Part shown: piece after piece, positions 15,601 through 25,621 of the stretch | Layout of the letters: each line of letters opens with the position of its first letter | Position numbering within the stretch: position 1 is the stretch's first letter | The notes under the pieces: model-generated | What the model was told of the DNA's origin: nothing | The model's database searches: none | What the model saw: only the letters and a program-made list of their open reading frames with translations | Made by a program: the position numbers and the translations under genes | NCBI GenBank assembly: GCA_047630355.1 | Contig: JBLHXN010000021.1 | Location: 1 to 37,940, forward strand | Origin: JANQUM01 sp047630355 | GTDB taxonomy: Bacteria > Bacteroidota > Bacteroidia > Cytophagales > Spirosomataceae | DNA: 37,940 nucleotides | Direction: 5' to 3'

Positions 15601-15789
15601 TTTAAAATTGCTTTGATTTCCCTGCTCGAACTTATACCACTCGCAGGCAGTAGTAATTCAAAACTATCATTACAAATACGGTGGTGTCAGCATTTTATTC
15701 CCCTAAGGAATTAATCTGTCGCATTTCTGTTACCAGCACCATTCACTATTTTGTAGATTTGGTTAAACCTTTTTTAAGCAAAAATTTAC

Positions 15790-16663
15790 ATGAAAATACG
15801 TCAACTATTATTAGCTACTTGCCTTAGTGTATGCTGCCTACTTCCCGCTACGGGGCAATTAGTGGGTACGGAGCAGGTAGTCAACAAACAAGTTTATCAA
15901 GGCGTATTTACTGTCAACGGTGATAAAGACATGTATTACCCCGTAGTTTTCAAAAACGGTAACCAAAACGTTATAAACCACCTCACCATTTACCGCTCCT
16001 ACCACGAGCCGGGTCCTAATGAACTGCACCCCACCCACAAAGGTGGTCTGCTGCTCGAAATAGATGTCAACTACGGGGGGTGGGGAGGGCAGTCGTACGG
16101 TTGGGAGATTGCCAATCACCGGGAGGCGTATCACCCCACGTTTGCCAACGCCAGCCACGGGATGCACAACAAAGGTTTTATTATATGGTTACGGGGCGGG
16201 GGTTTTCAGTACCGTTATAACTCGGATAAGCCTGCTTACCTGCAAGTGGCCTACAGTACTGCTGAACTGATTTACGAGTACCCGCACCCGGGCTACGAGC
16301 ATTATAATGTTTACGCCCATGCTCCACTAACTGCCGTAAACACCACAAATATCAACGCCCATAAAGACCCGCTGATGTCAGATATTCCGCCCTCTCACTG
16401 GCAGTTGTCAAACGGTACGCTGCACAATACTGCGGGTAGCGTGGCAATTGGCACCACAGATACCAAAGGGTACAAGCTGGCGGTGGGTGGTAAGGCAGTA
16501 GCAGAGAAAATCAGGGTAACCAAACAGGAAAACTGGCGGGCTGCGTAAGGCAGACTATGTTTTTGAGCCGGAATACGCCTTGCCTGACTTGGCAGAAGTA
16601 GAGCGGCACATCAAGCAGTTTGGGCATTATATTTTTTGGGATAAATACAGAATCAGATTTTGA
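15790..16663 (+). pseudogene. Secreted tail-fibre-like protein, frameshifted and truncated
   Basis: Signal peptide MKIRQLLLATCLSVCCLLPATG, then a Gly- and aromatic-rich body, and GSVAIGTTDTKGYKLAVGGKAVAEKIRV, the typical run-in of tail-fibre-like secreted proteins of Bacteroidota. After KQENW the frame hits a TAA (16546-16548). The expected continuation ADYVFEPEYALPDLAEVERHIKQFGH follows in the next frame, so about 13 extra bases lie between TGG and GCA. After QFGH the usual LPG... is replaced by YIFWDKYRIRF and a stop at 16661-16663, so the C-terminus is also lost, next to an inverted repeat (ACAGAATC/GATTCTGT). Body function unknown. Confidence 0.75.
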
Positions 16664-16704
16664 CCGATTCTGTTGTGATTATATAAGTAAAAAAGGCGTG
16701 CCAG

Positions 16705-16738
16705 CTCTTAAAAGTTAGTTTAAACTAACTTTTAAGAG
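16705..16738. repeat. Perfect 34-bp palindrome
   Basis: CTCTTAAAAGTTAGTTT is followed immediately by its exact reverse complement, 17 bp per arm with no loop. It lies between the broken tail-fibre-like gene and the stop of the minus-strand SRPBCC gene. It could act as a bidirectional terminator or be an element end; it has no clear T-tract. Confidence 0.8.
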
Positions 16739-16795
16739 GAAATAAGCGGGGAATTCTGTTGAATAAGACTTTGGGGTGTGAGAAATCTACGACGT

Positions 16796-17209
16796 CTAAG
16801 ATTCCACCCGCAATTTCAACGCTTCATTCATTTCCTCAAAGCCCGCCTTTGTATCCGTTTTGAGTTTATTTTTAAACAAACCCACAAGCAAGCCCGAGAA
16901 GTTTTCTCCGTGAATAAACGTCGTGAAATTATCTTCGTTTTGTTGTAAAATAAAGTAATGTTCTCCGTCAAATAAACCTTTGAAAAAGAGTTTCCCGAGC
17001 CAACGAAGTTCTTTGTTCTTCTCAAACCTTAGTACAATAGGTTTAAACGTCATTTCGGGTAAAACTACTGTAATTTGCCTTCCTGCTGCCACTTCTCCGG
17101 TGAGTGATTTCACAAACGGATTCCATTCGGGATATTTCTCAAAATCTGCGAAAACATTCCAAACTCTTTCGGCGGTGGCGTTGATTTGGATTTGGGTTTC
17201 AATATTCAT
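16796..17209 (-). CDS. SRPBCC (START-like) domain protein
   Basis: 137 residues starting MNIETQIQINATAERVWNVF, then ADFEKYPEWNPFVKSLTGE, the conserved entry of the polyketide-cyclase/dehydrase-like SRPBCC fold, and ending in a long amphipathic helix (GFEEMNEALKLRVES) that closes the ligand cavity. Such proteins bind small hydrophobic ligands; the ligand cannot be deduced. No signal peptide, so cytoplasmic. The Crp/Fnr gene ends 68 bases upstream in the same direction, and the pair may form an operon. Confidence 0.85.
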   Translation of the reverse strand: MNIETQIQINATAERVWNVFADFEKYPEWNPFVKSLTGEVAAGRQITVVLPEMTFKPIVLRFEKNKELRWLGKLFFKGLFDGEHYFILQQNEDNFTTFIHGENFSGLLVGLFKNKLKTDTKAGFEEMNEALKLRVES

Positions 17210-17277
17210 TGTATCGTTGCTTTATTGGTTAACAATACAAAGGTCGGAGAACCTAAATTGGTTTTTCTTGACCTATA

Positions 17278-17841
17278 TCAAGAAATCGTTTTATTGCGAA
17301 TGCGGCTCAGCGTTTCGGGAGTCATACCGAGCATAGAAGCGAGATAGTGCAGTTGTACTTCGTTGAACAGCTCCTTTTTGTACAGAAAAAGAGATTCGTA
17401 ACGCTCTTCGGCGGACATGGTGAGAAAGGAGAATACCCGGTTTTCGAGTATACCGAAGCACTTGGCAATAAACTTAGTTTCGAGGCTTTGCCAGTTGGCA
17501 ACCTCCACTCCCATTCGTTGGTAATCTTTTTGTGAAATCGTGAAACATTCACAATCTGAAATTGCCTGAATATTCCACCGCGAAGGCATACCAAAATAGA
17601 AACTATTTATTTCGGTTACAAAATCATTTTTAGATGAAATCCATTGCGTGATTTCCCGCCCGTTGTGTTCGTCATAAATCCGAAAATTACCGCTTTTAAT
17701 AAAACTCAGTTTGTGACAGTGAGCATCTTTTTTAACGAAGTATTCATTTTTAGAAATCGTTTCGGAGTGAAACCAATCCACAATTTTCTGAGCGTCAGAC
17801 TCAAACAATCCGAAGTAAGCAGCGAGGTAGTTTTGTAGCAT
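17278..17841 (-). CDS. Crp/Fnr-family regulator, cyclic-nucleotide-binding-domain type
   Basis: 187 residues: N-terminal cupin-like effector domain (about 20-115) with the KSGNFRIYDEHNGREITQWI core, then a dimer helix and a short C-terminal HTH (EVQLHYLASMLGMTPETLSRIRNK) typical of Bacteroidota Crp-like regulators. The phosphate-binding signature of true cAMP receptors is not obvious, so the ligand is unknown. It lies directly upstream of the SRPBCC gene, which it may control. Confidence 0.85.
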   Translation of the reverse strand: MLQNYLAAYFGLFESDAQKIVDWFHSETISKNEYFVKKDAHCHKLSFIKSGNFRIYDEHNGREITQWISSKNDFVTEINSFYFGMPSRWNIQAISDCECFTISQKDYQRMGVEVANWQSLETKFIAKCFGILENRVFSFLTMSAEERYESLFLYKKELFNEVQLHYLASMLGMTPETLSRIRNKTIS

Positions 17842-18010
17842 GGGGTTGAAGGTAGTAACAAACGACTCGTTTTGCTATATAATCGAGTAGTTGCCGCGTA
17901 GAAGTTGTTTCAATTTGCCGTTTAATCAAAAAATTTAATACGATTAAAAATTATCCTTATACTTGTATTACAGACCATTGAGTTTAAAACGAATCTTACA
18001 AGTTAGTACC

Positions 18011-20002
18011 ATGAAAAGAAATCTACTTTTATACTTCAGCGTATTGACCTGCTATGCTTTCGTTCCGCTTCAGGCTCAGGAACCCGACGACAAGTTTGGC
18101 AAAGTTGATTACGACGATGCTTTCATGGCTATTTACGAAGCCGATACCTCCGCCGAAGCAGTTGTTCTCTACGATAGAGCAACGACCGATTTTGAAAGAA
18201 TGACGATTGCAAATTCTGCCTTTTTTCAAATTAAACAAGTCAGGCATCAACGCATAAAAACCCTCAAGGTATCGGCACTTTCCCGTGGGATTATCAAATT
18301 GCCTTATTACCGAACTGGCAAGCCTGACGCGAGTCAAATAATCAGGGATGTAAAAGGAGCGACTTATAACGTTGAAAACGGCAAGATCAGCGAAGAAAAG
18401 TTAGACCGAAAGGACATAACTGATGAGAAGGGAGGTGAAGGTTTTTACGTTAAGCAGGTATCCTTCAAAATATAAAGGTCGGCTCGATAATAGAAATTCA
18501 GTACACAACCATTACTCCTTTTGGAGTTACCCTCAATCCGAATACGTGGTATTTTCAGCGTGATATTCCTACAAAATGGAGTGAGTATAACATTTTGATT
18601 CCTGCCTACTTTTATTACCAGATGATTATGGGTGGTTACCTGCCGCTTCATATAAATGATCAGACCAAAGGTTACAGTTCGCTGGGCTTTGAAAGTGCTT
18701 CACAAGGTATCAACTATCGTTTTGTGGTAAAAGATGCTCCTGCGTTTAAAGACGAACCTTATATCACCACCAATGACGATTATTATTCTAAAATTGAGTT
18801 TGGATTAGCGAGCTATTCGTTGCCGAATATTGGTAATAAATCCTTCACTTCTACTTGGGAAGATTTAGACAATACACTTCGCACAAATAAGAATTTTGGC
18901 TTGAGGCTAAATCACAGCAACGTTTTAAAAGATGAAGTCAAGACGTTCATGAATATTAAAGATACCGACGAACGGGCGAAGGCGATTTATAAGTACATGA
19001 CCTCAAACTATAAGTGGAGTGAATACAATACATTGTGGGCATCTGACGAAATACGGAAAGTGTACAACGATAAAAAAGGAAGCTCTGCCGAATTGAATTT
19101 GTTGATGATTGCCCTACTTAACAACTGCGGTATAAAAGCTCATCCGGTTATTTTGAGTACCCGCTCGAACGGCAAAATTCTTCCCGCTTACCCGCTCATA
19201 AACAAGTTTAACTACGTGGTAGCGGCAATTGAGAACGGAGAAGAGTATATTTTTCTGGACGCAACAGACCCGGAAATCCCATTCGGTGGCTTACCCGCAA
19301 GATGTTTGAACGGAAGCGGGCGATTGGTCAGGATGAAAGGTCAGTCAGAGTTTATTCCCATCGAAACGATGATGGAATACACACAAATGGAAACGATAAA
19401 GGCTAAACTTGACATTGAAAGTGGTGCAATGTCTGCAAACTACAAAGCTTCTACGGGAGGTTATCTTTCGCACGATATGCGGGAGAGGTTCAAGGATGCT
19501 AAGCCGGAAACCATTGCCGAATAAATTCAGAAACAGAATCCTGATTGGGAATTATCCGAACTCGAAATCACCAACGAGAACGCTCGCAGTAAACCTTTTG
19601 AAATGGCTTACAAGATTGTGCAGGAAGGCATGGCAAATCCCGGCATCATTTACCTCGACCCAATGCTCCAAGCAAAAATTAAGGAGAACCCTTTTAAAAG
19701 TAAAACCCGGAATTTCCCCGTAGATTTTGGTCACCGGACAATGATGACCTAATATGGGCGAGTTTGAGATTCCGGAAGGTTACGTAATTGACGAACAACC
19801 TGAATCAGCAATGATTGCGTTGCCAAATAAAGGTAGGCGTTTCATCTATAACATTTCAGTAAGCGGAAATATCATAAAAGTCATGAGTCAGGTGCGGCTC
19901 ACAAAACCACTTTACTACGCCGAAGAATATCCTTACCTGAAAGAATTTTACAGTCAGGTAGTGCAGAAGCACGCCGAGCAAATTGTACTGAAAGAAAAAT
20001 AA
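18011..20002 (+). pseudogene. DUF3857/transglutaminase-domain protein, decayed copy
   Basis: Start ATG at 18011 with signal peptide (LLLYFSVLTCYAFVPLQAQ). Fragments in order: DUF3857-like part to about 18475; after one missing A in an A-run, NIKVGSIIEIQYTT resumes in another frame; transglutaminase-like core (SSAELNLLMIALL, FNYVVAAI, FLDATDPEIPFGG) to a TAA at 19522-19524 where ETIAE*IQKQNPDWE suggests AAA became TAA. Around 19730-19755 two single-base deletions disrupt FGHPDNDDLIMGEFEIPEGY. The C-terminal piece ends at 20002. Ser replaces the usual nucleophile Cys at SSAEL, as in many non-catalytic relatives. The intact paralogue follows after 9 bases. Confidence 0.85.
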
Positions 20003-20011
20003 TCAACAACT

Positions 20012-21919
20012 ATGAAGTTACTATTTCTGTGTTTGGCTATCTCCGTGGCGAGCCTCGGGCAAGACTACGCCGTATCAAAAATTCCGGCAAATCTTTTACA
20101 AGGTGCCACCGCCGTGGTACGACAAGACAAAATTGAATTTGAGGTAGAAGATAAAGGAAGTGCCGTTGAGAGTACACTATTCGCCGTTACCGTTTTTAGC
20201 GAAGCCGCCGCTGAAAAGCACAACACGTTGCAAATACCTTACAGCAAACTTTCAAAAATCAGGCATATTGAAGGAAAAATTTACGCTGCAAATGGTGAGG
20301 TTTTACAGAAGGTAAGAAACAGTGACATCCGGGATGTTGGCTTGGGAGCGTATGGGAATGAGATCAGTGACAATCGCCTCAAAATCATTTCGTTTGACAT
20401 GAAAAATCTAAGCTTGCCTTACACCATTGAATATAGTTACACAGAGGAAACTGAAAATTTGATATTTTACCCAGCGTGGGAAGCGGGTGTTGATGACGAA
20501 ACCGCCGTTATGCAGTCGTCTTTAGTGATAAGAGTTCCGTCGGATGTTTCGTTTCGTTACCTCGAAAAAGGATTTAACAACGATGTGAAGAAGACGGCTT
20601 CTGTCAACGGAAAAGTCGTAAAGTGGGAAGTAAAGAACTTACCCGTTCGGAAGTCAGAAACGCTGACCAAAGATTACCAGATGCTCGTAGTTTTCACGGC
20701 TCCCATTGAGTTTGAAGTGCAGGGAATTGAGGGCAGTTTCAACACGTGGGAAGACTTCGCTAAATTTTACCTAAAACTCAACGAAGGTAGAGACGAGTTA
20801 CCCGCCGAGGCGATTCAGAAAGTAAAAGCACTCACGCAGAACCTTAATTCTCCCGAAGAGAAAGCCGCTGTCATCTACAACTATTTACAATCAACTACCC
20901 ACTACCTCAACATTAGTTTGGGCATTGGCGGTTGGCAGACCGTTCCCGCCGAAAACGTAGCCACCAAAGGCTACGGCGATTGTAAAGCATTGACAAATTA
21001 TTTCAATGCCATGCTCAAAACAGTGGGCGTAACGGCTTACGGGGCGTTGGTTTACGCCGATAGTAGTAGTCTCGACGTGCAGGATAATTTTCCGGTTTCA
21101 CAGTTCAACCACATCATCAGTTGCATCCCAACCGCTACCGATACACTTTGGGTAGAATGCACGAGTCAGACCAATCCGTTTGGTTATCAAGGAGATTTTA
21201 CGGGAAACAGAAAAGTACTTTTAATAAAACCCAACGGCGGCGGCTTAGTGAACACCATTCAGTACCAACCCGAAGACAACCGCCAAGCCCGCAACATAAA
21301 AGTAGTTATTGACGAAAACGGCGACGCCGTAGCAAACGTAGAAACACGCTACACGGGTTTACAACACGAAGCCGTTGATCAGGCAATCAACCGCATGACC
21401 GCCGATGAGCAGAGAAAGTGGTTACTCGGTCGGATTGATATTGGCAACTTTGAGTTGAGTAATTTTGCCTTTGAAGGAACGAAGGGTAAAATCCCGATGG
21501 CGTCGGAGGAGTTGACTTTAAGTATCAAAAAATGTGCCACCAAAAGCGGCAAGCGATTATTCATCGCCCCAAATTTAATAACTACGTTTTTCGCTCCACT
21601 CAACCCACAAGACGACCGAAAATCAAAGCTTTATTTGAATGAAAATACCTATAGTTTTGTGGACACTGATACAATTACGTACCAACTCCCCGAAGGTTTT
21701 GTGGTGGAATATCTGCCCGAAAATATCAGCCTGAAAGAAGACTTCGCCGAATACGAAGCAAGCGTTGAAACGTTAGAAAACAAACTCATCTATTACCGCA
21801 CCGTAAGAATGAGAGGTGGCACCTACCCTCCCGACGCTTACAATAAGTTCGTGGATTTCCTCAAAAACGTAAAAAAAGCCGACCGTATGCGAGTGGTTTA
21901 CGTGGAGAAGAAGACGTAA
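20012..21919 (+). CDS. DUF3857 / transglutaminase-like periplasmic protein
   Basis: 635 residues with a signal peptide (LLFLCLAISVASLG), an N-terminal DUF3857 domain (about 40-215), a transglutaminase-like core with TKGYGDCKALTNYF (candidate nucleophile Cys) and FNHIIS (candidate His), and a C-terminal beta-rich DUF3858-like part. Members are usually found as paralogous pairs in Bacteroidota. They may cleave or crosslink peptides in the periplasm, but no substrate is known. It follows the decayed paralogue by 9 bases, so the pair was an operon. This copy is complete. Confidence 0.88.
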   Translation: MKLLFLCLAISVASLGQDYAVSKIPANLLQGATAVVRQDKIEFEVEDKGSAVESTLFAVTVFSEAAAEKHNTLQIPYSKLSKIRHIEGKIYAANGEVLQKVRNSDIRDVGLGAYGNEISDNRLKIISFDMKNLSLPYTIEYSYTEETENLIFYPAWEAGVDDETAVMQSSLVIRVPSDVSFRYLEKGFNNDVKKTASVNGKVVKWEVKNLPVRKSETLTKDYQMLVVFTAPIEFEVQGIEGSFNTWEDFAKFYLKLNEGRDELPAEAIQKVKALTQNLNSPEEKAAVIYNYLQSTTHYLNISLGIGGWQTVPAENVATKGYGDCKALTNYFNAMLKTVGVTAYGALVYADSSSLDVQDNFPVSQFNHIISCIPTATDTLWVECTSQTNPFGYQGDFTGNRKVLLIKPNGGGLVNTIQYQPEDNRQARNIKVVIDENGDAVANVETRYTGLQHEAVDQAINRMTADEQRKWLLGRIDIGNFELSNFAFEGTKGKIPMASEELTLSIKKCATKSGKRLFIAPNLITTFFAPLNPQDDRKSKLYLNENTYSFVDTDTITYQLPEGFVVEYLPENISLKEDFAEYEASVETLENKLIYYRTVRMRGGTYPPDAYNKFVDFLKNVKKADRMRVVYVEKKT

Positions 21920-22016
21920 AAAAATATGACCGTTAAATAATTTCTCGCAGATTTCGGGTGAGGCTTATCAGCTTAAATAGTACATTTAATGGTTAGTCAC
22001 CGTTAATCTAAAAGCC

Positions 22017-23435
22017 ATGAAAATAAGTCTTCAAATCTCTGCATTATTACTTCTCTTTTTTTTAATTTCAACGACCGCATTTAGTCAGGAAACCAGAACA
22101 GACTCTTCCGCCAAAGTTTATGATCTGAATGATTTCAAGTTTCGTTATCAGCGGTATAAGGCGTTGGAGTTTGATTATCGGATGGACGGGAACGTAAACA
22201 CAAATAAATTTAATGATAGCTTTACCGAAAATCTCAGATCTCGGAATAGTGATTTCAACCTCAATGCAAATCTAACAGGCAGGTCTTTTGAGAACAGCGA
22301 ACGCCTACAACGTATCCAATCTTTTCAGGTGTTGGTTACAACAATGAGTCAACAGCAGAAAATCCCGAACACTTCAACGAACTTCAACAGAACAAATGCC
22401 TCCGCCCAAATTCCTTATTTAGGCTACGAGAATACTTCCCGAAAATACAACGAAAACAAGTTCTTGCTTCTTGATTACGGTGGGAATTTCTCCATAGACA
22501 CTTACAATAGACCACAAACAAGCAGTAACAATGTTACGCAGAACGAAGGAAATCAAACAAGCCTAAATCTGGGCATTGGCGTTGGTTTTGGTCGTGGAAG
22601 AATTGAAAATGTATCGGATGCGGTCACTTCTTACTTCATTTTGCGGGATTTACAACGCAACGGCGTTATAGAAAAAATCACCACTTCGCAACTCGAAAAC
22701 CTCGCTGATGGCATTGTAAAGACCCGCAACGACCGATATATCGGAGATAACCGTTTCCGTTACGTGGATCAAATTACCCGCCTCGATAGCGTTTGTAGAG
22801 CAAACGGTATTATAGCTGCTAATCCGGTTGAGTTATTCACCGTTCTCTACGATAATTTTATTTTCACAAGTTACTTCCGCGAAACGGGAAAACGGCATAC
22901 GCTTAGTTTGAACGTTAACAATAGTTATTCTCGCTTCAAAGAGAATGACAGTGATCCTTTCCAATTTGGATTTATTACGGTTGGACCAACGTATGAATAC
23001 GTAAGTGCCATTCAAAAATCCATGTTTCTGCAACGAAAAACCACCGTTACCGCAAGCGTGGGAGGTCTGTTCTACTATTTACCAAGTGATGAAATCAGGG
23101 AATTCACAAACCAATATGAGCCTTCTTTACAAGGCTCCCTGAATATAAGTCACGGCTACGTGTGTCAACCTAATACCCGGATGATTATCGACCTAAATGC
23201 TTTTATGACGACAAGTAGCTTAAACAACGATAAGTTTCGAAACATAAATACATCCATTGGACTTCAGTTGAATTCAAATTACTTTTTCGCCCGCCGTTTT
23301 TCTATCTTCTTGAACGCCAATGCTTTTCAGAATTTCAGGAACGAAAGGTTTAGTAATTCGTTCGAAGGCTCTGATTCACGAAATAACAATTTTCAGTTCA
23401 ACTTCAACTCCGGTCTCACCTACGCATTTTATTAA
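22017..23435 (+). CDS. Putative outer-membrane beta-barrel protein
   Basis: 472 residues with a signal peptide (ALLLLFFLISTTAFSQ) and a body of alternating polar/aromatic strands rich in Asn, Arg and Phe, ending in LTYAFY with an aromatic terminus. This suggests an outer-membrane barrel. No named family was recognised. It has a short low-complexity region (TTMSQQQKIPNTSTNFNRT). It is downstream of the transglutaminase-like gene in the same direction after 97 bases. Confidence 0.65.
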   Translation: MKISLQISALLLLFFLISTTAFSQETRTDSSAKVYDLNDFKFRYQRYKALEFDYRMDGNVNTNKFNDSFTENLRSRNSDFNLNANLTGRSFENSERLQRIQSFQVLVTTMSQQQKIPNTSTNFNRTNASAQIPYLGYENTSRKYNENKFLLLDYGGNFSIDTYNRPQTSSNNVTQNEGNQTSLNLGIGVGFGRGRIENVSDAVTSYFILRDLQRNGVIEKITTSQLENLADGIVKTRNDRYIGDNRFRYVDQITRLDSVCRANGIIAANPVELFTVLYDNFIFTSYFRETGKRHTLSLNVNNSYSRFKENDSDPFQFGFITVGPTYEYVSAIQKSMFLQRKTTVTASVGGLFYYLPSDEIREFTNQYEPSLQGSLNISHGYVCQPNTRMIIDLNAFMTTSSLNNDKFRNINTSIGLQLNSNYFFARRFSIFLNANAFQNFRNERFSNSFEGSDSRNNNFQFNFNSGLTYAFY

Positions 23436-23487
23436 GAAACCTGCTTTTCTTTCCAACCTTTTTTACCGTTTTGAATCTGTGTACAAG

Positions 23488-23517
23488 TTGAGTGAATGTG
23501 TCATAGACTTATATTTA
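23488..23517 (+). promoter_or_regulatory. Promoter of the LVIVD lipoprotein gene (TTG-N19-TATATTTA)
   Basis: TTG at 23488-23490, 19 bases, then TATATTTA at 23510-23517, close to TTG-N19-TAnnTTTG with one base off at the end. It lies 16 bases before the ATG at 23533. Confidence 0.5.
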
Positions 23518-23532
23518 CTGGTTTAAACGATT

Positions 23533-24836
23533 ATGAAAAAAGCTATTACTCTACTTAAAATCCCGGCGTTCGTCGGGATTTTATTTATCCTAAATTCTTG
23601 TACAGATAAGTGTGAAGTTACCCGTACGTACCAGACCACCGTGCCGTTGACCTGGACGCTCGAAAGCATCAGGGCGGGCGTACATATTCTTCCGCCTAAA
23701 GACCTGAAAAACCCTGCTAAGTTACACGTAAAAGATAATTACCTATTCATCAGCGAAGCCAAAAAAGGTGTTCATATCATTGACAATTCTAATCCGTCTA
23801 ATCCCGTTAAGACTTCTTTTCTGGAAATTCCGGGCGTGGTGGATATGGCAGTGAAAAACAATACGCTCTACGTAGATAGTTACATGGATGTGGTTGCCCT
23901 CGACATCAGCAACCCAACGGCGGTAAAGGAAATTGGACGAACCAAAGATATTTTTCAGAATGGTCTATTCAACGGTCTTAGTTGGTATTACGACCCGTAC
24001 AGCCGTATCGTAACCGATTACGAATGGAAAACCGTTACCGAGAGCGTACAGACCGATTGCGGGGCAAACATGGCACAATGGCCCGTTTACAATCGTGGTG
24101 TATTTTATGACGGTTTTGCCTTGAGTAACAGTGCGAGCGGTTCGCAAGGCTCGACGGGAACTTCAGGAAATCCTGGTACGGGAACAGGCGGCTCAATGGC
24201 TCGCTTCGCGATTTACGAAGATTACCTTTATACCATTTCGCAGAATAATATGACGCTCTTCAATATCAAGGAAGAAGCCAAACCTGACTCAACCACAACT
24301 ATTAATTTGGGCTGGGGAATTGAAACTATATTTCCGTATAAAGACAAACTGTTCATTGGTTCAAATACCGGAATGCACATCTACGACAACGCCAACCCGG
24401 AGAAACCCGAAAGATTAGCAATCTTCAATCATGCCCGTGCCTGCGACCCCGTAGTAGTGGAAAGAGATATTGCGTACGTAACGCTCCGTCAGGGCTTCTG
24501 CGGGCAATCTCCCAACAACTGGACGTAGTAAATATCAGCGACCTCAGACGACCGAGGCTAATAAAGTCTTACGACATGGAGAACCCGCACGGTTTGGGCA
24601 TTGACAACGGGAAACTATTCATCTGCGAAGGGAAATTCAGGTTAAAATCTCTCGATGCCAGCAACGTAAACGACATAAAAGTACAGCAACACATCAAGAA
24701 TATTAATGCTTTTGACGTAATACCTTTGAGCGGAAATTTACTATTAATGGTCGGTGAAGATGGTTTTTATCAATACGATTATTCCGACCCGAAGAATTTA
24801 CGCCAATTGAGCAAAATACCAGTTATTAGTAAGTAG
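23533..24836 (+). pseudogene. LVIVD-repeat lipoprotein, frameshifted
   Basis: Lipoprotein signal ending LFILNSC (Cys23). The body has repeated beta-propeller units such as LHVKDNYLFISEAKKGVHIIDNSNPSNPV and YVDSYMDVVALDISNPTAVKEIG, characteristic of LVIVD-repeat proteins. A linker of GSQGSTGTSGNPGTGTGG occurs mid-way. After CGQSPNNWT the frame stops at 24526-24528. The continuation QLDVVNISDLRRPRLIKSYD is in another frame, consistent with a one-base deletion near 24500-24520, and the last propeller blade and end (KIPVISK) run to 24836. A single lesion could also be a sequencing error, and the gene may be intact in the living cell. Confidence 0.75.
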
Positions 24837-24909
24837 GGTAAGACGTAGGATAAAAGATTAAATATAAACAAACGCTCCTCTTTTACGGAGGAGATTGGGA
24901 AGAGTTTCT

Positions 24910-25575
24910 ATGAAAACAGTACTATCAATTCTTATCGTTACATTCTGCATCAGCACGGTATCTGCACAGGTAACCGAGTCTGAAATTTCGTCAAAAAAAC
25001 ACCCCTTCGTGAATATCACAGAAGTGGGTGGAATGTTCGGGCGGGTAGAGAATCCCGTATATTATTATCCGTATTTTAGCCCTAATTGTGCTTCGTATAG
25101 TAGTTATGCTCCGCCAAACGGCGAACAATTTGAGATCAGGAATGTAGCAAATATTTCTTTGCAAACATTTAACGGCGTTTATATAAACACGAAAACCGCT
25201 GTGGGTTTCACAACGGGACTTGATTAGTACAACAATACACTCATCGTACCCTTAGAATTAGGAATACGTCGACAACTGGCTCAACGAAAGAATGGCGGAG
25301 CAGCGATTATTGCCGGAATGAATGCCGGATAGATACGGAACCACTTGGTTCCATAAAGATAACGCTAATAATAAAACTACTGGGGGGGCCTTGCTGTCAG
25401 TCCGACTATCGGCTACCGCATGCCCAACCAGAGTGGTTCAGCTTGGGTGTTAAACTTTGGATATAAATACCAATCAGTAACGGTAAGCGATACAAGAGAG
25501 CTTGACGAGAATTATTCGAGTGTAGAAACCCGAAACCACAACCGGCTGTTGGTGCAGTTCGGGTTTGAATTTTAG
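24910..25575 (+). pseudogene. Secreted outer-membrane-type protein, decayed
   Basis: ATG at 24910 with signal peptide (LSILIVTFCISTVSAQ). Body: HPFVNITEVGGMFGR, then NISLQTFNGVYINTKTAVGFTTGLD. The TAG at 25225-25227 falls in GLD*YNNTLIVPLELG, where Trp (TGG) is likely. Further on, about four extra bases near 25327 break GMNAG...YGTTWFHKD, and a run of seven G at about 25381-25388 shifts the frame again before LAVSPTIGYR. The end (LLVQFGFEF, stop at 25573-25575) has an aromatic terminus, as in an outer-membrane barrel. At least three lesions. Confidence 0.75.
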
Positions 25576-25616
25576 CGGCAAACGATTTGCGGCAAACGTT
25601 TTGCGGCAAACGTTTT
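25575..25616 (+). repeat. 14-base tandem repeat, three copies
   Basis: The unit GCGGCAAACG(A/T)TTT occurs three times head to tail, with one substitution in the first copy. It spans the gap between the broken outer-membrane gene and the cold-shock-domain gene on the other strand; AAACGTTT inside it is self-complementary. Confidence 0.85.
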
Positions 25617-25621
25617 GACGT

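Noticed and set aside
24875..24893. CTCCTC/GAGGAG hairpin as a translational switch hiding a ribosome site
   Set aside because: Stem of only six pairs, 17 bases before the ATG of a dead gene, and Bacteroidota rarely depend on Shine-Dalgarno pairing.
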